From an uncultured Eubacterium sp. (lineage in GTDB: Bacteria > Bacillota > Clostridia > Lachnospirales > Lachnospiraceae), in assembly GCA_910577225.1 (NCBI GenBank), contig CAJTMV010000033.1, positions 1-50,169 on the forward strand: a stretch of 50,169 nt of DNA. Direction: 5' to 3'. The notes under the pieces are model-generated. The model did no database searches. It was not told the origin of the DNA and saw only the letters and a program-made list of their open reading frames with translations. The translations under genes and the position numbers were made by a program. Shown here one piece after another: positions 9,818 through 17,145 of the stretch (the first letter of the stretch is position 1; each line of letters starts with the position of its first letter).

Positions 9818-9995
9818 ATGTGGGATTACTCTATTCCCAAAGAGGAAGAATCAAACGGGCTAACGTAATATTATTGGCGAAATAGAAAAGAAGGCATTAT
9901 ATGATTTTATATTCTTGCCCGTAAGAGAAAATCAAGTGCATCAGGCATTAAAGGAACTTTATAACAATATCAGCCCGAATATTGTTACGATGGTC
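9818..9995 (+). pseudogene. Frameshifted small gene remnant
   Basis: An ATG at 9818, eight bases after TTAGGAG, opens MWDYSIPKEEESNGLT and stops at TAA. One frame over, the sequence continues as NIIGEIEKKALYDFIF, then LPVRENQVHQALKELYNNI, up to the start of the repeat at 10001. The continuity across frames suggests a small gene broken by a frameshift and truncated by the repeat. The family was not recognised. Confidence 0.35.
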
Positions 9996-10000
9996 AACAT

Positions 10001-10120
10001 TTTTTCCTTTGATTTCCCGCTTGCAGGTGCTATAATACAAATGCAGGCGGGATGTTGTATCTGGTATGGTTAATATACGCTTTGCAAGTGGCAGCAGTGT
10101 TCCAGACATTGTTGCTATTT
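10001..10120 (+). repeat. Repeat copy A: ~120-bp promoter-plus-hairpin element (candidate small RNA)
   Basis: This block matches 10674-10797 over its whole length, by eye about three quarters identical. It contains TATAAT (10030-10035) enclosed by inverted arms CCCGCTTGCA and TGCAGGCGGG, a second small inverted pair ATACAA/TTGTAT, and a terminal hairpin GGCAGCAGTG/CATTGTTGCT (10090-10116) followed by ATTT. Base differences from copy B tend to keep pairing. Together with copy B it brackets the toxin-antitoxin genes. A short plus-strand transcript of about 80-90 nt is a reasonable inference. Confidence 0.6.
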
Positions 10121-10131
10121 GAAAATTTACA

Positions 10132-10464
10132 TTAACTGTTAATGATTGAACAAACTTTGTCCATGCATTCTGATAGTTTTTCGTCACTCAGATGACCGAT
10201 TTTGTATAAGATGATTTTTTGGTCTAAGGTAAATATTTTGTTTGGACGGATGTTACTGTCCAGATGGAGTGAGCCGGATACGAGATCTGCTTCTGTAAGA
10301 GGTATTGCGTATGTGTCGCTGACATTCCTGGATGTGATCTGCAACATGATATAGTCGTCACCCGTTATGTCAGAAAGTATGAGGGCGGGGCGCCTTTTTG
10401 CAGAGCTTAGATCCGTGAATGGGAATGGAAGCACGACGACATCGCCTTTTATAAATGTTTCCAT
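10132..10464 (-). CDS. Type II toxin, MazF/PemK family (endoribonuclease)
   Basis: The 110-residue product begins METFIKGDVVVLPFPFTD and continues KRRPALILS, the hallmark first strands and loop of the PemK/MazF fold, with ITSRN later. These toxins cleave mRNA in the cytoplasm and are neutralised by the partner protein encoded just upstream. Its start overlaps the end of the antitoxin gene by 16 bases, the usual coupled arrangement. The whole pair lies between two copies of a ~120-bp repeat. Confidence 0.85.
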   Translation of the reverse strand: METFIKGDVVVLPFPFTDLSSAKRRPALILSDITGDDYIMLQITSRNVSDTYAIPLTEADLVSGSLHLDSNIRPNKIFTLDQKIILYKIGHLSDEKLSECMDKVCSIINS

Positions 10465-10637
10465 GCATCGTCCTCCTCTTTACGCAGCCAGTCTTTGGCA
10501 AGACTTGGTTCGCTTAAGAACGTATTGTTAATATCCGGATCTTCATGCAGGATGAATCTTACAAAGGCAAGGATGATATCCAGTTTGTTTTCAGGTATAT
10601 CTGCAATCAGATGTTCAAGTAATTGTTGTTTTGACAT
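10449..10637 (-). CDS. Antitoxin partner of the MazF-type toxin (hypothetical)
   Basis: This 62-residue acidic protein precedes and overlaps the MazF-like toxin. It has an amphipathic helix region (DIPENKLDIILAFVRFILHE) and a C-terminal acidic stretch ending LRKEEDDAWKHL, as expected for the toxin-wrapping part of an antitoxin. No clear DNA-binding domain is visible, so repression of the operon would need another factor. The start is preceded by AAAGGATTATCGAAA. Assignment rests mainly on gene order. Confidence 0.7.
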   Translation of the reverse strand: MSKQQLLEHLIADIPENKLDIILAFVRFILHEDPDINNTFLSEPSLAKDWLRKEEDDAWKHL

Positions 10638-10673
10638 TTTCGATAATCCTTTCTTTTATTTTTATATTTAAAA

Positions 10674-10797
10674 TTTTTCCCTCGATTTCCCGCCGGCAGA
10701 TGTTATAATACAGATGCAGGCGGTATGTTGTATTTGATATGATGCAAAGTTTGCAAAGCGGTAACAGTGTTCCGGGCACTGTTGCCATATTTTTTTG
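10674..10797 (+). repeat. Repeat copy B: promoter-plus-terminator element (candidate small RNA)
   Basis: Second copy of the element at 10001-10120. TATAAT lies between near-complementary arms CCCGCCGGCA and TGCAGGCGGT, and the element ends in a strong hairpin GGTAACAGTG/CACTGTTGCC (10760-10786) followed by ATATTTTTT, a good rho-independent terminator on the plus strand. It sits upstream of the antitoxin gene and abuts the stop of the XRE gene. No ORF longer than a few codons lies between promoter and terminator, so an untranslated RNA is the simplest product. Confidence 0.6.
10760..10796 (+). terminator. Rho-independent terminator of repeat copy B
   Basis: A ten-base-pair stem (one G-U pair) with a seven-base loop is followed by a T-rich run on the plus strand. 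The minus strand lacks a T run after the stem, so it terminates plus-strand transcription only. Confidence 0.7.
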
Positions 10798-11163
10798 TTA
10801 GATTATTTCTTCCATGCAGGAAAGCGTATTAGATTTTTTATATTTGTCTTTTACCATATCCATGGTTTGTAAAATATAATTTTGCCCTTGCGCATTTAAT
10901 GTGCGGAAGTCAGAGATTAATTTTTCTTCTTTTTGACAAAGATGATATGTATGTATCTGTTCAGTATCCCACCCCATTAGTATACAAGGTGATATATTTA
11001 AAACAGTTGCTATATTTTCTATGATGTTTGATGGAATGTTAGTTATAACATTTGTTTCGTATTTGTATAAAGTCTGCTTGGAAACACCGACTCTTTTTGC
11101 CAAATCCGTTTGAGAAATGCCAAGATATTCTCGTTCACTTCTTATTCGTTCACCTACTGTCAT
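10798..11163 (-). CDS. XRE-family transcriptional repressor (phage-repressor type)
   Basis: The 121-residue product has an N-terminal helix-turn-helix: ERIRSEREYLGISQTDLAKR, VGVSKQTLYKYET, then IENIATVLNISPCILMGW. This pattern is common in Cro/cI-like regulators of mobile elements. The C-terminal 55 residues have no recognised domain and are too short for a LexA-type peptidase, so it is not self-cleaving. It is divergent from a small ORF at 11303, and the intergenic region carries three AAAAGTTAC boxes that are likely its operators. Confidence 0.88.
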   Translation of the reverse strand: MTVGERIRSEREYLGISQTDLAKRVGVSKQTLYKYETNVITNIPSNIIENIATVLNISPCILMGWDTEQIHTYHLCQKEEKLISDFRTLNAQGQNYILQTMDMVKDKYKKSNTLSCMEEII

Positions 11164-11202
11164 AGCTCCTCCTTATTAAAGATATTTCAAATTATAGCAC
11201 AA

Positions 11203-11278
11203 AAAAGTTACAAGTCAAGAAAAAATAACTTGAAAAGTTACAATTTGTTGGTACAATTAGAGCAACTTTAAAAGTTAC
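11203..11278 (+). promoter_or_regulatory. Divergent promoter with three AAAAGTTAC operator-like boxes
   Basis: AAAAGTTAC occurs at 11203-11211, 11233-11241 and 11270-11278 in the same orientation. A plus-strand promoter TTGAAA (11230-11235), 16-base spacer, TACAAT (11252-11257) overlaps the second box. The layout suggests binding by the divergently encoded XRE repressor, controlling both itself and the small ORF at 11303. Confidence 0.6.
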
Positions 11279-11302
11279 CCAAGCGAAAGGAGGTGAAGAC
11301 CT

Positions 11303-11473
11303 GTGGCAGAAATATTTACCATGCTAATTATTTCCGTTGTGGCAAATGTTATGGTCATTTTATTTGCAAATGGCTGGACGGAAAAGAAAGGTAGCAGCCT
11401 GAACAGAACAGCTCCTTATAAGACTTTCGTCTTTTTTAGGCACAGGGAAAAGTATTGGACAATATCCGCATAA
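11303..11473 (+). CDS. Small membrane protein (56 aa), possibly chimeric at its C-terminus
   Basis: A GTG start follows AAAGGAGGTGAAGACCT, a strong ribosome site. The product begins AEIFTMLIISVVANVMVILF, one hydrophobic helix, then ANGWTEKKGSS. The frame runs through a small hairpin AAGAC/GTCTT with a T run (about 11421-11436) and ends inside an IS3 relic, so the original protein probably ended earlier and the last 20 residues are insertion-derived. It is behind the putative operator of the XRE repressor. Function unknown. Confidence 0.5.
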   Translation: MAEIFTMLIISVVANVMVILFANGWTEKKGSSLNRTAPYKTFVFFRHREKYWTISA

Positions 11474-11720
11474 TATGCGCTTTGGTTTCCTGCAGGACGC
11501 GGCACACCGCTGATACAGAGTATTTGCGGGCATTTGCCCTGATCACATTAACTTTCGCCCCAGGATCAGCGCCGCCTGTTTTAAAATGTCGTTCTCTATT
11601 TTCAACTGCCGGTTTTCCTTACGGAGTTTCAGCAGTTCTTCCCGCTCCGGGGTACGGTTGTCCTTTTCGTGGAAAGAGCCGGAGTTTTCCTCCTGCTTTA
11701 CTCATTCTGTACATTAAAAT
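11455..11720 (-). mobile_element. IS3-family insertion sequence relic (orfA end and orfB beginning)
   Basis: On the minus strand one frame reads REELLKLRKENRQLKIENDI then LKQAALILGRKLM and stop, the classic C-terminus of IS3/IS150 OrfA (leucine-zipper region). It is followed, overlapping and in another frame, by VIRANARKYSVSAVCRVLQE, the start of OrfB. Neither terminal repeats nor the catalytic DDE region are present, so this is a dead fragment. Confidence 0.75.
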
Positions 11721-11732
11721 CTCAAAAAGACT

Positions 11733-11761
11733 TGCTATTTTCAGGACGTCGTACTATGATA
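11733..11761 (+). promoter_or_regulatory. Likely promoter of the sugar-binding lipoprotein gene
   Basis: TTGCTA, a 17-base spacer, then TATGAT, ending about 85 bases upstream of the ATG at 11848. It lies immediately beyond the IS3 relic. Confidence 0.45.
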
Positions 11762-11847
11762 AAATTGAAACAGAAAACTCTGTCGCAACAGTTCAGGCAG
11801 GTCTGCGCAGACAGCGCAGACTGTAAACAGGCCAGAGGGAGGGAATC

Positions 11848-13035
11848 ATGAAAAAGAAACTGGCAGGTGCATGGTTATGCACAATCATTATGGCAACCGC
11901 ATTATTTGGATGCGCTTTGAGTACAAAGACCGGAAACGATCCTGTAAATACACCGGACGAAGAACCGGAACAGACGAATACGACTGTGTCGAATGAGACC
12001 GTTCCAGATCAGGAAGAACCGGACGATACGGTCGCTGGCGGCAGGAAGATTGCCATTTCCATGCCGGCGCAGTCTGTGCAGCGCTGGGTCAGCGATTCGG
12101 AAAAGATGAAACAGGAATTGGAAGCCAAAGGATATGAGGTGGATATCCAGTTTGCAGAAGATGATCCAAAACAGCAGGCAGCTCAGATGGAAAGTTTTGT
12201 GCAGGAAAAGGCAGACTGTATTATTGTCGTACCGATCGACTCCAAAGAACTTACGGCCGCTGCGGAAGAAGCGAAAAAGGCAGAGATTCCGGTAATCGCC
12301 TATGACCGTCTGCTGATGGATACGGACGCGATTTATTATTACGCGACGTTCGACCATAAGGGAGCCGGGAGGATGATCGGGCAGAAAATCGAACGGCAGG
12401 CAGGTCTGGAAGATCTTTCCAACGGCGCATACAAGACGATCGAATTTTTTATGGGAGATCAGGAAGACAGCGATTCTCATCTGATCTATCAGGGTCTGAT
12501 GGAAGTATTGCAGCCGTATCTGGACGATGGCAGACTGATTTGCAAAAGCGGCAGAACATCGTTTGAAGATACCAGTATTTCCGAATGGTCGCAGGAAACC
12601 GCCAGGGAATGGTGTAAAAACTATCTGGCTGGCTATTATACCGATGAAGAGCTGGATATCTGCGCGACCGCGTACGACGGCTTTGCCTATGGCTGTAAGG
12701 AGGCGCTGCAGGCAGCCGGATATATTGACGATAACTGGCCTGTGATATCTGGTCAGGATTGTGAAATGCAGGCCTGCAGGAATATCCTGGATGGAACGCA
12801 AAGTTTTTCCGTCTATAAAGACTCCGGACTGCTTGCGCAAAAGTGTGTCGCGATGATCGACGCGGTAATATCGGAAATCGAGCCGGAAATTAACGATACC
12901 GAGCAGTATCATAACCATGTTCTGACGGTTCCGACCTATGTCTGCACTCCGGTTGCTGTGGACAAGGATAATCTGCAGGAAGTGCTGATCGACAGCGGGT
13001 ATTATACAAAGGAGCAGATAGAGGACGCAGAGTAG
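11848..13035 (+). CDS. ABC sugar-binding lipoprotein (type 1 periplasmic binding fold)
   Basis: The 395-residue product has a lipoprotein signal with lipobox LFGC (Cys22), a low-complexity acidic and threonine-rich linker to about residue 68, then a type 1 binding domain starting KIAISMPAQSVQRWVSD. Family features include DCIIVVPIDSKEL, IPVIAYDRLLMDTDA and VISGQDCEMQACRNI. It resembles xylose/ChvE-type binding proteins and probably binds a monosaccharide at the cell surface. No permease or ATPase gene is adjacent, so it is an orphan in this window. Its 3' end overlaps the convergent LysR gene by 146 bases. Confidence 0.88.
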   Translation: MKKKLAGAWLCTIIMATALFGCALSTKTGNDPVNTPDEEPEQTNTTVSNETVPDQEEPDDTVAGGRKIAISMPAQSVQRWVSDSEKMKQELEAKGYEVDIQFAEDDPKQQAAQMESFVQEKADCIIVVPIDSKELTAAAEEAKKAEIPVIAYDRLLMDTDAIYYYATFDHKGAGRMIGQKIERQAGLEDLSNGAYKTIEFFMGDQEDSDSHLIYQGLMEVLQPYLDDGRLICKSGRTSFEDTSISEWSQETAREWCKNYLAGYYTDEELDICATAYDGFAYGCKEALQAAGYIDDNWPVISGQDCEMQACRNILDGTQSFSVYKDSGLLAQKCVAMIDAVISEIEPEINDTEQYHNHVLTVPTYVCTPVAVDKDNLQEVLIDSGYYTKEQIEDAE

Positions 13036-13927
13036 CCGTATTGTAAAATGTAAGAAACTGATGTAATGCATGAGAAGCGTTCTGTTGTGATTTGTACACA
13101 AATCCGACAGAGCGTTTTTCAATCGGAGACGGCAGCGGAATTTCCATAAAAGAGCCGTCGGTAAGCTCCTGTCTTACAAACTGGCGGATGACGCAGGCGA
13201 CGCCGAGATGGATTTTTGCAAATTCAATCAGCAGATCCATCGAAGAGACTTCCATGCATTCCTGCACGCGAATCTGATTTTTCTGCAGATATTCGTCGAT
13301 ATACTGTCTGGAAATATTATTTTTATCAAGCATCATAAACGAACAGTTCTGTAAAATATCCGTGCCGGCAACGCCCTGATTTTGCAAATTCGTCAGATAC
13401 TGGCCGGATGCGACGAAGATGTCTTCAATGTCCAGGATATAGTGAAATGTGAGCGAATGGGCCAGATGGTAATTTCCCAGTCCGATCAGTCCAATATCCA
13501 GCCGGTCTTCTGACAGCAGGCGCAGCGTTTCGCTCGTAGACTGGCATAAGATGGACACATGGACGTGCGGATATGCCAGCGTAAAGTCTTTTAAAAACGG
13601 CAGCAGCACATATTTGCACAGTGTGGCGCTGACGCCGATTTTTAAATGTCCGGCCCCGGGCTCTGATGCACGGCGGACTTTTTTTTCGCCAAGAGAAAGC
13701 GTATCGAGGGCGGAGGCCACATGTTCATAGAGCAGCAGGCCTTCCTCCGTCAGGGTCACGCCGCGGGAACTGCGTAAAAACAGGCGGCATCCAAGGCCGT
13801 TTTCCAGCTTTTGGATGGATTTGCTGACAGCTGGCTGGCTGATAAACAGCTTTTCGGCTGCTTTGGAAATATTGCCGCATTGTGCGACTGTATGAAAAAT
13901 ATAGTAAGAAGATAGGTTTTGTTCCAT
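12890..13927 (-). CDS. LysR-family transcriptional regulator
   Basis: The N-terminal helix-turn-helix reads NISKAAEKLFISQPAVSKSI followed by QKLENGLGCRLFLRSSRGVTLTEEG, and the substrate domain begins GHLKIGVSATLCKYVLLPFL. It is divergent from leuC with 118 bases between starts, so leuCD is the likely target, with an isopropylmalate-type or related organic acid as co-inducer. The normal family length would end near HQFLTFYN; the remaining ~50 residues, rich in Cys, Arg and Pro, are read antisense to the sugar-binding protein gene and probably reflect a lost stop codon. Confidence 0.92.
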   Translation of the reverse strand: MEQNLSSYYIFHTVAQCGNISKAAEKLFISQPAVSKSIQKLENGLGCRLFLRSSRGVTLTEEGLLLYEHVASALDTLSLGEKKVRRASEPGAGHLKIGVSATLCKYVLLPFLKDFTLAYPHVHVSILCQSTSETLRLLSEDRLDIGLIGLGNYHLAHSLTFHYILDIEDIFVASGQYLTNLQNQGVAGTDILQNCSFMMLDKNNISRQYIDEYLQKNQIRVQECMEVSSMDLLIEFAKIHLGVACVIRQFVRQELTDGSFMEIPLPSPIEKRSVGFVYKSQQNASHALHQFLTFYNTATLRPLSAPLYNTRCRSALPADYPCPQQPECRHRSEPSEHGYDTARYR

Positions 13928-14045
13928 AAGCGCTCCTTTTCTATAACCTGAAATTATGATAACTATATTTATTATATATTAGCATTATATTAAAAATTGT
14001 GCTACACTAAATTTGTCAAATACAAAGAAAAAAGGAGGAATTACC

Positions 14046-15302
14046 ATGGGTATGACTATGACCCAGAAAATACTGGCTGCGCATGCCGGATTAGAGTCCG
14101 TAACCGCCGGTCAGCTGATAGAGGCAGATCTGGATCTCGTTTTGGGAAATGATATTACGTCGCCGGTTGCAATCCACGAGATTGAAAAAATGAATGTGGA
14201 CGGGGTGTTCCACAAAGATAAAATTGCGCTCGTTATGGACCATTTTGTGCCAAACAAAGATATTAAGTCTGCGCAGCACTGCAAATGTGTCAGAGAGTTT
14301 GCATGTAAGCATGAGATCACCAATTATTTTGACGTAGGTCAGATGGGAATCGAGCATGCGCTGTTACCAGAAAAAGGGCTGACTGTAGCCGGAGACGTGA
14401 TTATCGGAGCAGATTCACATACATGTACGTATGGAGCGTTAGGCGCATTTTCCACCGGCGTGGGAAGTACCGATATGGCTGCGGGCATGGCGACCGGAAA
14501 AGCATGGTTTAAAGTACCTTCCGCGATAAAAGTCGTTGTCACCGGAAAACCGCGCAAATACGTCAGCGGAAAAGATCTGATTCTGCATCTGATCGGCATG
14601 ATCGGGGTAGACGGCGCGTTATACCAGTCTCTTGAATTTACCGGAGACGGTATTGCAAATCTGACGATGGACGATCGATTTACCATCGCGAATATGGCGA
14701 TCGAAGCCGGCGCCAAAAACGGTATTTTCCCAGTGGACGATCTGGCAAAGGCGTACATGAAAGAACACTCCACGCGTCCGTTTAAAGTCTATGAAGCAGA
14801 TGCGGACGCCCGGTATGAACGGGAAATTGTCATCGATCTGAATACGTTAAAATCAACGGTTTCTTTCCCGCATCTTCCGGAAAATACAAAAACAATCGAC
14901 GAAGTCGGCGACATCAAAATCGATCAGGTGGTCATTGGCTCATGTACAAATGGACGTCTGGATGATCTGCGCTGCGCGGCGGAGATTTTAAAAGGGAAAA
15001 AGACCGCCGAAGGCGTTCGTGTGATTATTATTCCGGCGACCCAGCAGATCTATCTGGACGCGATGGAAGAAGGGTTATTGAAAATCTTTATCGAAGCCGG
15101 CGCGATTGTCAGCACGCCAACCTGCGGCCCATGCCTTGGCGGATATATGGGGATTCTGGCAGAAAAAGAACGATGTGTCTCTACGACAAATCGTAATTTT
15201 GTCGGACGTATGGGACATACAGAGTCCGAAATTTATCTCGCAAGTCCGGCAGTTGCGGCAGCCAGCGCCATTACAGGCAGATTATCAGGACCGACAGAGT
15301 AG
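14046..15302 (+). CDS. leuC: 3-isopropylmalate dehydratase large subunit
   Basis: This 418-residue aconitase-superfamily protein should catalyse, with LeuD, isomerisation of 2- to 3-isopropylmalate in leucine synthesis. The [4Fe-4S] cysteines are in GSCTNGR (near residue 300) and TCGPCLGG (near 359 and 362); GADSHTCTYGALGAF is the conserved substrate-site segment. Its length fits the shorter LeuC2/HacA-like subfamily rather than the ~466-residue proteobacterial form, so a related hydro-lyase role is possible. The ATG at 14046 follows AAAGGAGGAATTACC; an upstream ATG at 14013 has no ribosome site. Confidence 0.93.
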   Translation: MGMTMTQKILAAHAGLESVTAGQLIEADLDLVLGNDITSPVAIHEIEKMNVDGVFHKDKIALVMDHFVPNKDIKSAQHCKCVREFACKHEITNYFDVGQMGIEHALLPEKGLTVAGDVIIGADSHTCTYGALGAFSTGVGSTDMAAGMATGKAWFKVPSAIKVVVTGKPRKYVSGKDLILHLIGMIGVDGALYQSLEFTGDGIANLTMDDRFTIANMAIEAGAKNGIFPVDDLAKAYMKEHSTRPFKVYEADADARYEREIVIDLNTLKSTVSFPHLPENTKTIDEVGDIKIDQVVIGSCTNGRLDDLRCAAEILKGKKTAEGVRVIIIPATQQIYLDAMEEGLLKIFIEAGAIVSTPTCGPCLGGYMGILAEKERCVSTTNRNFVGRMGHTESEIYLASPAVAAASAITGRLSGPTE

Positions 15303-15315
15303 GAGGGAAAGTTGA

Positions 15316-15807
15316 ATGAAAGCAGACGGTCATGTATTTAAATACGGCGATAACGTAGATACAGATGTAATTATTCCAGCCAGATATCTGAATTCCTCAG
15401 ATCCGAAGGAACTGGCGCAGCACTGCATGGAAGATATCGATACCGAATTTGTAAAAAATGTCAGAAAAGGAGACATTATCGTAGCGGATAAAAACTTTGG
15501 CTGCGGTTCGTCCAGGGAACACGCGCCGTTAGCGATCAAAGCCTCCGGCATCAGCTGTGTGATTGCCGAGACATTTGCGCGGATTTTTTATCGAAACGCG
15601 ATTAATATCGGACTTCCGATTATCGAATGTCCGCAGGCCAGCAAAGGAATCAGCGCCGGCGATGAAGTAGAAGTAGACTTCGACAGCGGCATCATCCGCA
15701 ATCTGACAAAAGGCACACAGTTCCAGGGGCAGGCGTTCCCGGAATTTATGCAAAAGATCATTGCGGCAGAAGGACTGGTAAATTATATTAATGAAACTCA
15801 TGCGTAA
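15316..15807 (+). CDS. leuD: 3-isopropylmalate dehydratase small subunit
   Basis: The 163-residue swivel-domain protein starts MKADGHVFKYGDNVDTDVII and contains the conserved DKNFGCGSSREHAPLAIK and ETFARIFYRNAINIGLP segments. It is 13 bases after leuC, with GGAGGGAAAGTTGA before the ATG, so the subunits are made from one transcript. The usual next gene, leuB, is absent here; a short unidentified frame and a strong terminator follow. Confidence 0.94.
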   Translation: MKADGHVFKYGDNVDTDVIIPARYLNSSDPKELAQHCMEDIDTEFVKNVRKGDIIVADKNFGCGSSREHAPLAIKASGISCVIAETFARIFYRNAINIGLPIIECPQASKGISAGDEVEVDFDSGIIRNLTKGTQFQGQAFPEFMQKIIAAEGLVNYINETHA

Positions 15808-15843
15808 GAAATCATTGCGGCAGACATCGATGAGTTTTCATAG

Positions 15844-16065
15844 GAACGCTGTAATATCGAGGCTTTTTGGAGCCTGCAGCAGCAAAAAAATTTAATCTGT
15901 TCTGGTCCCAAAGGCGGGAAATGGACAACCGGAAAGATGGGCGGCTACTCTGTCTTTCGTATGAATAAGCATGATATTGTCAATACGGTTACCGGAGAAC
16001 ATCTAAAGCAAAATCCTTTTATCGAATTGCATGACCAGACAGATGATTTCTTAAAATATGAGTAA
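15844..16065 (+). pseudogene. Unidentified gene fragment (73 codons without a start)
   Basis: After a TAG at 15841 the frame stays open to a TAA at 16063, reading NLICSGPKGGKWTTGKMGGY, then SVFRMNKHDIVNTVTGEH and FIELHDQTDDFLKYE. Composition is protein-like, but no start codon with a ribosome site precedes it, and the first in-frame ATG is at about codon 31. It lies just after leuD and before the operon terminator. I read it as the 3' end of a lost gene; the family is not recognised. Confidence 0.35.
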
Positions 16066-16099
16066 GGATTACAGTTAACAAAAGGATATTTTTCTTACA

Positions 16100-16135
16100 G
16101 ACAGCGGGCGCTGCGATTTGCCCGCTGTCTTTTTT
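16100..16135 (+). terminator. Strong rho-independent terminator after leuCD
   Basis: A ten-base-pair GC-rich stem GACAGCGGGC/GCCCGCTGTC with a ten-base loop is followed by six T. Confidence 0.9.
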
Positions 16136-16192
16136 ATGGAGGAAGGAGGCGCTTATTTCGTGTGGGTGATACCTGAGACGGAATCGAAACGT

Positions 16193-16990
16193 TTAGTTGA
16201 GCTGTTTTAAATATTTTTTATATTTTTCAGATATTTCCACTTCGGTATATGCCTGCGCATATGCTTTTGCGGAGAGCTCCGTAATAAAATTCGTCGGAAA
16301 ATTTTTGGCGATGCCATGCCGGCGGGCCAGATCCGCGGCTTTGTTATAGGCAATCGCGGCTTCGTGTAACGTAGCGTAAGAGCCGATCTGATAATCGCCG
16401 CGGATATGGATATACGTATGATAAGAGACCGCTCCGTTTTGGCTGGATTGTCTGACGCCGTGAAACGGGTTGATATTTATAATGTTCTCATAACGCAGAT
16501 CATAAGGATCCTGATTGGCAAACAGATAATCTTTGCCGGCGACCGCAAAATTTCGAATGCCGTAACGGGAAAGGACGGTTACCTGCATACCGTAATCGTT
16601 GACATACAAATGTCCGCCGCGTTTCAGCAGCTTGTGGCTGGAAAAATAAAATAAATCGTCGATGTCAAATTTGTAGATTTCATCTGGCGACAGATAATAA
16701 CAAAAATAAGAACGAAACATATAGATCGGGTTTTTTATATAAATATGATTATCCCGAAAATTCAGCAGCGTTACAATTTTTTCCGGATGCAGTAAATAGT
16801 CGGAAAAACCGACGTGATCGATCGTAATATCTGCATTCTGCAGCAGCTGATCCGCCTCCAGATAAGCCTGATGCGCCTCTGTTTCAAGAGGGAAGCTGCC
16901 GAGACTGATATGCTTGCTCCGGTACGTAATATTGGAACGGTAATAAATCGTCCCGTCTTTTTTGGTAGCCTGAAAAACTCCTGTTAACAT
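16193..16990 (-). CDS. Protein with two AP2-like DNA-binding domains
   Basis: The 265-residue product has an N-terminal segment GVFQATKKDGTIYYRSNI, YRSKHISLGSFPLETEAHQA, YLEADQLL and a C-terminal segment GVRQSSQNG, YHTYIHIRGDYQIGSYATLH, EAAIAYNKAADLA, KNFPTNF. Both follow the AP2/ERF pattern GV...W/Y-x-A-x-I...LG-x-F/Y-x-T-x-x-E-A-x-x-A-Y...A...NFP. The ~120 residues between are aromatic-rich and unassigned, with no HNH or integrase motif, unlike most bacterial AP2 proteins. A DNA-binding role is likely but the target is unknown. It has its own perfect-consensus promoter (TTGACA, 17 bases, TATAAT) back to back with that of thrC. Confidence 0.75.
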   Translation of the reverse strand: MLTGVFQATKKDGTIYYRSNITYRSKHISLGSFPLETEAHQAYLEADQLLQNADITIDHVGFSDYLLHPEKIVTLLNFRDNHIYIKNPIYMFRSYFCYYLSPDEIYKFDIDDLFYFSSHKLLKRGGHLYVNDYGMQVTVLSRYGIRNFAVAGKDYLFANQDPYDLRYENIININPFHGVRQSSQNGAVSYHTYIHIRGDYQIGSYATLHEAAIAYNKAADLARRHGIAKNFPTNFITELSAKAYAQAYTEVEISEKYKKYLKQLN

Positions 16991-17077
16991 AAAATCTCCT
17001 TATGTAAACTTGCTGTACAATTTTTGCATCATTGTGCATTTCCATGAAATATCAGATCCTGCGTCCTGATTATTTTT

Positions 17078-17127
17078 ATTATAATATGCAGATTATCACT
17101 TGTCAAAATCTGAAGTTTGTTTATAAT
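17078..17127 (+). promoter_or_regulatory. Back-to-back promoters of the AP2-like gene and thrC sharing the -35 region
   Basis: On the minus strand TTGACA (17106-17101), 17 bases, TATAAT (17083-17078) is a perfect consensus promoter toward the AP2-like gene. On the plus strand TTGTCA (17100-17105), 16 bases, TATAAT (17122-17127) faces thrC. The two -35 boxes overlap almost completely, so polymerase can use only one at a time. Confidence 0.75.
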
Positions 17128-17145
17128 TAAAAAGGGAGCAAAAGA

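Noticed and set aside
11455..11826. A plus-strand frame of about 120 codons
   Set aside because: It runs antisense across the IS3 OrfA/OrfB remains, whose minus-strand translation is clearly the real coding direction.
11902..13122. A 406-codon minus-strand frame opposite the sugar-binding protein
   Set aside because: Product is rich in Ile, Phe and His without domain structure; the plus strand has lipobox and binding-protein motifs.
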